Part shown: positions 44,701 to 50,339 of the stretch, piece by piece
Numbering within the stretch: the first letter of the stretch is position 1
Layout of the letters: every line of letters begins with the position of its first letter
Assembly (NCBI GenBank): GCA_964389475.1
Contig: CAYMFD010000017.1
Span: forward strand, 1-50,339
Direction of reading: 5' to 3'
Length of the DNA: 50,339 bases
Source of the DNA: CAYMFD01 sp964389475
GTDB lineage: Bacteria; Bacteroidota; Bacteroidia; Chitinophagales; Saprospiraceae
Position numbers and translations under genes: made by a program
The notes under the pieces: model-generated
Database searches by the model: none
The model's input: only the letters and a program-made list of their open reading frames with translations
Told to the model about the DNA's origin: nothing

Positions 44701-45046
44701 ATCTATGGTTTTTGTCAATAAAGGCAACCTAGACTTCGAGGTAATGGCACTTCCTACTGCAGCACAGGTCAGCCCGATATATGCGGTGGCGAGTCATGAC
44801 ATCGATGGTGATGGCGACCTTGACCTAGTGATGGGCGGTAATCTATTTGGCGTCAAGCCAGAGATAGGTCGATTCGATGCATCATATGGCCATGTGCTGA
44901 TCAATGATGGTACTGCCTCTTTTGAAGATAGAGCGGTTGACTACGGCCTATCAGTAACAGGCGAGATGCGAGATATCATAATCGACGACAGTGGGTTTTG
45001 CCTCTTTTTTAATAATGCAGCAGCACGATGTTATGACTTTGATTAG
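41765..45046 (+). CDS. FG-GAP/UnbV double-propeller lipoprotein B
   Basis: A 1,093-aa lipoprotein (lipobox Cys20, SLASCGSE) of the same family as A. Seven N-terminal calcium-binding repeats (DVNGDSLPD, DINADGHLD, DYDKDGDLD, DLNNDNWED, DINNDGYAD, DMDNDGYRD, DLDNDGDLD), an ASPIC/UnbV domain at about 525-590 (PTRGFQSS, IVWPDGSQQSL), and a second repeat set (DLNGDGRID, DADQDGDLD, DVDGDGDLD, DLNGDGLTD, DIDGDGDLD). It shares a 32-base identical stretch with A (42566-42597 equals 38787-38818), encoding SNDFFERDYLY. Start and stop both overlap neighbours. It is probably exported and surface-bound; its ligand is unknown. Confidence 0.88.
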   Translation: MTPKLYSLLVGLALVSLASCGSEQTVSNGSKGPLYEMMDGTETGIDFANMLTYDRDFNVYTYRNYYNGGGVAIGDVNGDSLPDIYFTANLLPNRLYLNNGDWTYTDVTESAGVAGSRAWSTGVSMVDINADGHLDIYVCNSGDVEGDNKENELFVNDGTGIFTEQAAKYGLNDEGFSTHASFFDYDKDGDLDAYLLNNSFQAIGSFNLKLDQRPERDALGGDKLMRNDNGHFVDVSEEAGIYGSVIGFGLGVTVADLNNDNWEDIFISNDFFERDYLYINNQDGTFDEVLTEQLQSISGASMGADIADINNDGYADIFVTEMLPSDYQRLKSVTTFENWDKYQYNVMNGYHHQFTRNVLHLNNRNGTYSEVSRLLGVEASDWSWGALLYDMDNDGYRDLYIANGIYRDLTDQDYLQYVANESVLASLVKDDGVNYKELIDIIPSRPVPNHAFRNQGNLSFKRFGNSGLETEGFSNGSAYGDLDNDGDLDLVVNNVNGPPYVYRNRGSENNYLKLVLKGSDDNPLAYGAKALVSSEKGKLVYELQPTRGFQSSVEPILLMGLGQRSSADVEIVWPDGSQQSLGNLEANQTLYVKQAASKAVAQAPTTAKGLVASDRLSYTHVENKYVDFNREQLIYTMQSTQGPAVAEGDLNGDGRIDLVIGGSKGQATQIMLGSADGSFAAQSPQEVFNSLAQSEHVDVALFDADQDGDLDMYLAAGGSDHTKYSPYYYDRLLYNDGNAVYALSDQNLPVDGELVSTGAVAPVDVDGDGDLDLIVGERLKVGQYGAPTTAYVLRNDGTGRFTDATLELGPDLQSVGMVTDIQVVNLDGDDQLEIIIAGEYMGIQVYDYTGEQYQLKQGTDRIKGWWNTIHLADLNGDGLTDIVGGNHGLNSRFRATAEETLRLYFSDYDQNGYGEGILAQQQEDGKHYPFALRHKLLKQLAYLTKKYPDYASFKDQSMTDIFMPEQLDSAYVQEANEMRSMVFVNKGNLDFEVMALPTAAQVSPIYAVASHDIDGDGDLDLVMGGNLFGVKPEIGRFDASYGHVLINDGTASFEDRAVDYGLSVTGEMRDIIIDDSGFCLFFNNAAARCYDFD

Positions 45047-48000
45047 AGCCCTTTTTATGGTTTTGGGCGGTGTGCTCATAGGTGCAACGCTGGGCTGTAA
45101 TAGCGATAAAGCCACCACAGATCATACTGGTCACGAGGACTACGTAGAGCTAGACAGTGACGCGACGGGTATTGATTTTGCTAATAATCTACGACCCTCG
45201 GCAGACCTTAATATCATCGAGTATCTATACTACTATAATGGGTCAGGCGTAGCCGTCGGGGACGTGGATGGTGATGGACTAGAGGACGTATACCTCGGAT
45301 CTAATCAAGGACCTGATAAGCTCTTCCACAACCTAGGTGGATTAAAGTTTGAAGACATCAGTGCTAGTGCGGGCCTCCGTATGGATGATAGCTGGACCTC
45401 TGGCGTATCGATGGCGGACTACAATGGCGACGGGCATATCGATATTTATGTCTGTAAGGTGAGTGTCGTAGACAAGGGGCAGTCTCGTAATCAATTGTAC
45501 ATCAATGATGGTACTGGCAAGTTTACCGATCAGGCAGCACAGGTAGGGTTGGACTTTAGGGGTTTTAGTACTCAGGCGGCACCGCTGGATTATGACGGTG
45601 ATGGCGACCTAGACCTATACCTACTCAATCATACGGTCCATAGTGTACAGAGTTACGGATCGATCAAGTATCGTAATGTCGTCGACTCACTAGCAGGTGA
45701 TATACTATTTGAAAATCGACTCGATGTCGACGGTCGCTTTCACAATGTATCGCAGCAGAAGGGCATCTACAGTAGCCCACTAGGCTATGGTCTTGCAGTG
45801 ACGACGGCTGACTTTAATGCCGATGGCTGGGTCGACATATACGTGGGTAATGACTTTCATGAAAATGACTACCTCTACCTCAATCAGTCTGGTCAGGGAT
45901 TTAAGGAGTCGATAAGCTCGGTCACGGGACATACCTCGCAGTTTAGTATGGGAGTAGATGTTGGTGATATAAATGGCGATCGGCTGGTGGACTTTTTTAC
46001 GACGGATATGATGCCGTATATGGCAGATGTAGCCCTACGATCTGGTGGAGAAGATACAGATGAAGTCAAGCGCATCAAGGCGAGACTGGGCTATGCAGAT
46101 CAGCAGGCACGCAATCATATGCAGATCAATACTGGTGCTAATTACTGGAGCGATCACGCTTACATGACACAGACACAGGCCACCGATTGGAGCTGGTCGG
46201 TACTTCTTGAGGACTTCGATAATAACGGCGAGCAGGACATTTTTATTAGTAACGGTATAGTCCGACGGCCCAATGACCTAGACTATATCAACTACCTCAA
46301 TCAAGGCTCGGAGGCTGGCGATGGGTACGAGAGCCTCATCGAGCATATGCCCCAGCAGCCACTGCGTAATGTATTATTTAAGCAGGATGGTGCACAGTTT
46401 AGCAAGGTTAGAGACAGTGGGTTAGGTAGTGCCGGTTATAGCACGGGAGCCGCTACTGCCGACCTCGACCAAGATGGCGACCTCGACATCATCGTCAACA
46501 ACATAAACAGCCAGGCAAGCATCCTGCGCAACGATGCATCAGGGGCTAATTGGCTGATGGTAGACCTAGAGGCGCGAAGCAGTACGGCTATGCATACGAC
46601 CGTAGTAGCCTATGCAGGGCAAGTCGCAGCCTACAGGCAACTACACGTGGTAAGAGGATTTCAGTCATCGAGTACACACCTCGTTCATTTTGGCCTAGGT
46701 AGTCATACAGTGGTTGACAGCGTCGTAGTCACGTGGCCAGACCGTAGTGTGCAGGTAGTTCCTAATGTCAATGCCAACCAAGTAATCAAGCTTATGCAGG
46801 CGGAGAACCTTCAGCGGCAAGCTCCCCAACCTATCACTCGGCAGCATCTGCAAGATCGCCTGACCATACCGCACCAAGACGTTGCCTACCATGACGAGGT
46901 AGTGGATAAACTGATGCCAGAGCGACTATCCGCTGAGACACCGCCCATACTGGTTGAGGACATCAATGGAGATGGCCTAGATGATATGTACCTGGGTGGA
47001 GGTAAGGACAATCCCGCTGCTCTAATGATAGGACAAAAGGACGGTACCTATAAGCCTATGCCCCAGTCAGCCTTTATCGCAGACGCTAAGTATGATGATG
47101 CGGCTGTAGCAACGATAGACTTTGATAATGATGGTGACCTAGACTTATATGTAGTCAGTGGTGGCAACGAGCACAAGGAACTTGATAAGTTGCTAGAAGA
47201 CCGCATATACCTCAACAATGGGGCTAATGACTTTAGGCGCATACCGCTATCGCTACCTCATACCAATGGTAGTACAGTTGTCGTGGCAGACTACGATCAG
47301 GATGGATATGACGACATATTTGTAGGAGCTAGGTCTATACCAGAGGCCTATGGTTTAGTGCCATACAGCTTTCTGCTGGGTAATGAAAAAGGTCGATCTG
47401 TACGTATCGATATGAAGAAGCGGTTAGGGATGCTGACAGATGCTGTCTGGGTAGATATCAATCAAGATGATAGTCTAGATCTAGTGGTGGTCGGTGACTG
47501 GATGCCGCCTACTATACTACTGCAGACCGACGGCGACCTGGTCAACGCTACGAGTCGCTATGGTTTCGACACGATTCGCGGTATGTGGAATTGTGTGACT
47601 GTCGATGACTGCAACCAAGATGGCATACCAGACCTGCTCCTAGGCAACCTCGGATTAAACCATAAGTGGCAAGCGTCGACCCAAGACCCAGTCAAAATGT
47701 ACGTCGGCGACTTTGATAAGAATGGTGCTGCGGAGCCACTGATATTTCACAAATACCACGGTCGCTATATGCCGGCTGCCGGTCTAGACCAGCTCAAGGG
47801 TAACCTGCCAGGACTACGAAAACGCTTTACGGATTACGAGTCATTTAGCGAGGTGGAGGATTTAACTGACCTGTCACCTGCCTATGATAGTTTGGTCGTA
47901 GAGCAGAGGGCCGTCACAGAGTTAAGGAGTTTGGCACTATTGAGTGATGGTGGGACCCGCTATATTGTTGAGCCACTACCCGCCCTCTTACAGTCGACCG

Positions 48001-48257
48001 ACCTTAAGGATATGGTGGTCCTAGATGGCGACCTTTATGCGATAGGTAATAATCAATCGATGGTCGCCCAGTACGGTCATGCCACTGGATTATCTGCTGC
48101 GGTAGTTAAGTCATATAGTACTGGCAAGAGGCAGGCGCAGCGTCTGCCTATCGACATGCAGGTATATCCCAGCCAGATCGCTGTAGCTAACGGCAGCCGT
48201 CTCGTGATAGGCGTTAACAACGACTACCCCTACCTACTTGATATCAAGAACCTCTAG
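45033..48257 (+). CDS. FG-GAP/UnbV double-propeller lipoprotein C
   Basis: A 1,074-aa lipoprotein counted from the ATG at 45033, which begins the signal (MTLIRALFMVLGGVLIGATLGC; lipobox Cys22). GTG at 44991 and ATG at 45015 are earlier in frame but add residues ahead of the signal. The architecture repeats A and B: seven DxDxDG repeats (DVDGDGLED, DYNGDGHID, DYDGDGDLD, DFNADGWVD, DINGDRLVD, DFDNNGEQD, DLDQDGDLD), an ASPIC/UnbV domain near 520-585 (VRGFQSSSTHLVHFGLG, VTWPDRSVQ), and a second repeat group. It is the most diverged of the three in its N-terminal half. It overlaps B by 14 bases and abuts the GH65 gene. Confidence 0.87.
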   Translation: MTLIRALFMVLGGVLIGATLGCNSDKATTDHTGHEDYVELDSDATGIDFANNLRPSADLNIIEYLYYYNGSGVAVGDVDGDGLEDVYLGSNQGPDKLFHNLGGLKFEDISASAGLRMDDSWTSGVSMADYNGDGHIDIYVCKVSVVDKGQSRNQLYINDGTGKFTDQAAQVGLDFRGFSTQAAPLDYDGDGDLDLYLLNHTVHSVQSYGSIKYRNVVDSLAGDILFENRLDVDGRFHNVSQQKGIYSSPLGYGLAVTTADFNADGWVDIYVGNDFHENDYLYLNQSGQGFKESISSVTGHTSQFSMGVDVGDINGDRLVDFFTTDMMPYMADVALRSGGEDTDEVKRIKARLGYADQQARNHMQINTGANYWSDHAYMTQTQATDWSWSVLLEDFDNNGEQDIFISNGIVRRPNDLDYINYLNQGSEAGDGYESLIEHMPQQPLRNVLFKQDGAQFSKVRDSGLGSAGYSTGAATADLDQDGDLDIIVNNINSQASILRNDASGANWLMVDLEARSSTAMHTTVVAYAGQVAAYRQLHVVRGFQSSSTHLVHFGLGSHTVVDSVVVTWPDRSVQVVPNVNANQVIKLMQAENLQRQAPQPITRQHLQDRLTIPHQDVAYHDEVVDKLMPERLSAETPPILVEDINGDGLDDMYLGGGKDNPAALMIGQKDGTYKPMPQSAFIADAKYDDAAVATIDFDNDGDLDLYVVSGGNEHKELDKLLEDRIYLNNGANDFRRIPLSLPHTNGSTVVVADYDQDGYDDIFVGARSIPEAYGLVPYSFLLGNEKGRSVRIDMKKRLGMLTDAVWVDINQDDSLDLVVVGDWMPPTILLQTDGDLVNATSRYGFDTIRGMWNCVTVDDCNQDGIPDLLLGNLGLNHKWQASTQDPVKMYVGDFDKNGAAEPLIFHKYHGRYMPAAGLDQLKGNLPGLRKRFTDYESFSEVEDLTDLSPAYDSLVVEQRAVTELRSLALLSDGGTRYIVEPLPALLQSTDLKDMVVLDGDLYAIGNNQSMVAQYGHATGLSAAVVKSYSTGKRQAQRLPIDMQVYPSQIAVANGSRLVIGVNNDYPYLLDIKNL

Positions 48258-50288
48258 ATGATACGACTAGCATTAACAGTAATAACTCTCCTTGCGGCTA
48301 CGTATGCGAGTAATACCCAGTCACCCTATCAGGTAACGGCTACGGATATAGACCCAGACAACTACTATGGTGTCACCATGGCCAATGGTATTATAGGCTT
48401 AGTGTCAAGTCCACAGCCGCTTAAGGTTACCGACGTCGTCATTAATGGTGCTTACGACTACTATCAACGAGGGCGAGTGTCCAATATCCTCAAGGGCTTT
48501 AACCATGTCAACATGAACTTAGATATCGATGGAAATCGTGTCGATATCAAAGGTGTAAGCAACTATGCGCAGACCCTTGACATGAAGCGAGCCGTGTTAG
48601 AGACGAGCTTCGATGTAGGAAACAAGGCCACCGTAAAGTCTGAGTTGATGGCCTTGCGTCACCTGCCTTATAGTGCTATGCAAGTGCTTACGATTACAGC
48701 TCTGCAGGCGATCACGATCACGCCTATGAGTGTCATAGAGGCACCAGCCCACCTGCAGGACGTCCGCAATTACTATGCAGAGATAGACCGACCGCATGTG
48801 CTCTTACCCTTGCTGACCTCGGTGGGTCTTAGTCCATCGGGTAGCCTCAAGGTAGCGGCTAGTAATAGCTTTATCTTCGAAGAGGATCACGGTGCCGAGC
48901 CCAAGGTCATCCATGAGGACTGGGACTATAATATGCACCTTGCCAAGTTTAGTAAGGACCTCAAGGCAGGGGAGACCTACACCTTCTCGGTTGTTGCCTC
49001 CACAGTTACCTCAGAGCAGTATCAAGATCCGCACAATGAGGCGGAGCGGTTGACGATCTTCGCAGCATTGGAAGGTCGCGACCGATTGCTCAAGCGTCAT
49101 GAGGCTGCCTGGCAAGACTTGTGGGACACTGGAGATATAATCATAGCAGGGGACAAGGATACGGAGCGAGACATACGTTTTGCCCTTTACCACCTCTACT
49201 CTTTTATCAGAGCTGGTACGGCCTACTCCCTATCACCGATGGGCCTCAGTGGACTAGGTTACAATGGACATGTGTTTTGGGATACGGAGATGTGGATGTA
49301 CCCACCGCTACTCATGCTACAGCCCGAGATGGCACGATCCGCCCTAGAGTATCGCTATGAGCGACTGGAGGCTGCCCAGCAGAATGCGTTTAGCCATGGT
49401 TATGATGGCGCTATGTTTCCCTGGGAATCTGCCGCCGACGGCTCCGAGGATACGCCAGTATGGGCATTGACAGGTCCATTTCAGCACCACATCACAGCTG
49501 ACGTGGGGTGGGCATTTTGGAAATACTATCAGGTCACTGGCGACGTGGAGTGGCTACGAGATCGTGGCTGGCCGGTACTAGAGCAGGTAGCTAAGTTTTG
49601 GGTCAGTCGGGTAGATCGTGTAGGCCCTGGTCAGTACAATATTGATAATGTCATTGGTGCCAATGAGTGGGAGGAAAACATCGACAACAATGCTTATACC
49701 AATGGTATGGCCATAACCGTCCTCCGGCAAGCCGCCCAGGCAGCTCGTGTACTTGGTATCACCCCAGACCCAGACTGGGAGCACGTAGCGGATAATATCC
49801 CCATACTTACCTTCGCCGATGGCGTCACCCGCGAAAATGCCACCTATGATGGTGCTATCATCAAGCAGGCAGATGTTAACCTACTCGCCTATCCCGTGGA
49901 GTATATCACAGATGAGGATCAGATCCGTAAAGATCTAGACTACTACTTGCCCAAGCTTTCGCCTGATGGACCAGCTATGGGTGCGGCCATCCTCTCACTA
50001 CTATACAACCGACTAGGGGATCACGACAAAGCCGCCGACATCTTTTATAAGAGCTACAAGCCCAATGAAGTGCCGCCCTTCGGCGTGATCAGTGAAGCCG
50101 CCGGTGGCAGCAATCCATACTTTGCTACAGGTGCAGGTGGTATGCTCCAGGCAGTACTGTCTGGTTTTGGTGGCTTGCAGATCACCGACGATGGGATAGA
50201 GCAGGTAGATGTCCCGCTTCCTACGGGTTGGGATAAGATGACCATTATCGGTGTTGGTAGTGGAGATCAGACAATCGAAGTGGACTAA
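48258..50288 (+). CDS. Secreted glycoside hydrolase/phosphorylase of family GH65
   Basis: A 676-aa exported enzyme with an (alpha/alpha)6-barrel, family GH65, whose members cleave alpha-glucosidic bonds by hydrolysis or by phosphorolysis (trehalose, kojibiose, maltose, glucosyl-galactosyl-hydroxylysine). The N-terminal signal (MIRLALTVITLLAATYAS) sends it outside the cytoplasm. The beta-sandwich half ends near residue 270; the barrel has GHVFWDTEMWMYPPLLML near 335 and the acid motif GANEWEENIDNNAYTN with Glu470 as the candidate general acid. An exported enzyme cannot use cytoplasmic phosphate well, so hydrolysis is more likely. Start codon follows the previous stop with no gap. It closes the operon. 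Confidence 0.9.
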   Translation: MIRLALTVITLLAATYASNTQSPYQVTATDIDPDNYYGVTMANGIIGLVSSPQPLKVTDVVINGAYDYYQRGRVSNILKGFNHVNMNLDIDGNRVDIKGVSNYAQTLDMKRAVLETSFDVGNKATVKSELMALRHLPYSAMQVLTITALQAITITPMSVIEAPAHLQDVRNYYAEIDRPHVLLPLLTSVGLSPSGSLKVAASNSFIFEEDHGAEPKVIHEDWDYNMHLAKFSKDLKAGETYTFSVVASTVTSEQYQDPHNEAERLTIFAALEGRDRLLKRHEAAWQDLWDTGDIIIAGDKDTERDIRFALYHLYSFIRAGTAYSLSPMGLSGLGYNGHVFWDTEMWMYPPLLMLQPEMARSALEYRYERLEAAQQNAFSHGYDGAMFPWESAADGSEDTPVWALTGPFQHHITADVGWAFWKYYQVTGDVEWLRDRGWPVLEQVAKFWVSRVDRVGPGQYNIDNVIGANEWEENIDNNAYTNGMAITVLRQAAQAARVLGITPDPDWEHVADNIPILTFADGVTRENATYDGAIIKQADVNLLAYPVEYITDEDQIRKDLDYYLPKLSPDGPAMGAAILSLLYNRLGDHDKAADIFYKSYKPNEVPPFGVISEAAGGSNPYFATGAGGMLQAVLSGFGGLQITDDGIEQVDVPLPTGWDKMTIIGVGSGDQTIEVD

Positions 50289-50299
50289 TACCATTTCTG
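50286..50299 (+). repeat. 14-base repeat at a stop codon, copy 2
   Basis: TAATACCATTTCTG overlaps the GH65 stop codon and is identical to 21300-21313. The following 40 bases to the window end are A/T-rich with a T-run (50315 onward) and may include the operon's terminator region, which is cut off. Confidence 0.4.
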
Positions 50300-50339
50300 C
50301 TACAGAATTTCACTTATTTTTTGCCTTATTCTTCATCAT

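Noticed and set aside
1..50339. tRNA, rRNA, CRISPR array or intact insertion sequence
   Set aside because: I saw no tRNA-like cloverleaf, no rRNA signature, no regularly spaced repeats and no transposase. A dedicated RNA and repeat search would settle this.

Overview
The window looks like a chromosomal segment from a marine-type Bacteroidota, most likely Saprospiria/Saprospiraceae-like. The evidence is a SusC/SusD pair, a PorP/SprF protein, type IX secretion C-terminal domains (type A and type B), many lipoproteins, Bacteroidota-type -7 boxes (TAnnTTTG), weak Shine-Dalgarno signals and a Crp/Fnr regulator with a pseudo-receiver. The lineage is inferred from gene content only. I saw no rRNA, tRNA, CRISPR array, intact IS element or phage genes.

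Layout. 1-1638: end of an unidentified gene, then a minus-strand operon (lipoprotein, SCO1/SenC copper protein, cytochrome c lipoprotein) belonging to respiratory copper/electron-transfer biology. 1722-5599: plus-strand DASH cryptochrome, NifU-like Fe-S protein, pyrF and a MATE transporter. 6076-8789: minus-strand porP/sprF-like gene and a dihydroorotase. 8857-10427: a secreted esterase interrupted by one in-frame amber codon, overlapped by a cytidine-deaminase-fold gene. 10628-17516: regulators and envelope genes (Crp/Fnr, ECF sigma factor, MscS, an EreA/ChaN-like lipoprotein, a PAS-like protein, a small lipoprotein, DUF427, an SPFH lipoprotein). 17652-20768: a large cysteine-rich T9SS type B cargo protein. 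20886-29099: VOC protein, MarR with a membrane partner, dprA, a TMTC-like membrane TPR protein, an outer-membrane barrel, a YihX-like HAD phosphatase, tsaD and a methyltransferase. 29254-31671: a YfhO-like membrane protein.

31673-50288 is the most interesting part, an 18.6-kb uptake/processing locus. A divergent vanadate-haloperoxidase/PAP2-type lipoprotein faces susC and susD. An intrinsic terminator follows susD. Just 12 bases beyond it starts a tightly coupled run: a ~1,066-aa FG-GAP/UnbV lipoprotein, a small lipoprotein of unknown family, two more FG-GAP/UnbV lipoproteins of ~1,075-1,093 aa, and a secreted GH65-family enzyme. Successive genes overlap by 14, 11 and 14 bases and the last pair abuts. 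I read this as a SusCD-type system whose surface layer is built from three tandem paralogous calcium-binding double-propeller lipoproteins. Its substrate is unknown, but the GH65 enzyme points to an alpha-glucosyl-containing sugar.

Other structure not explained by ordinary genes: a pair of diverged protein-like fragments in two gene-less gaps (5737-5790 and 11715-11768), several perfect palindromes upstream of genes, a strong leader hairpin ahead of the Crp/Fnr gene, and a 14-base repeat placed at two stop codons (21300 and 50286).
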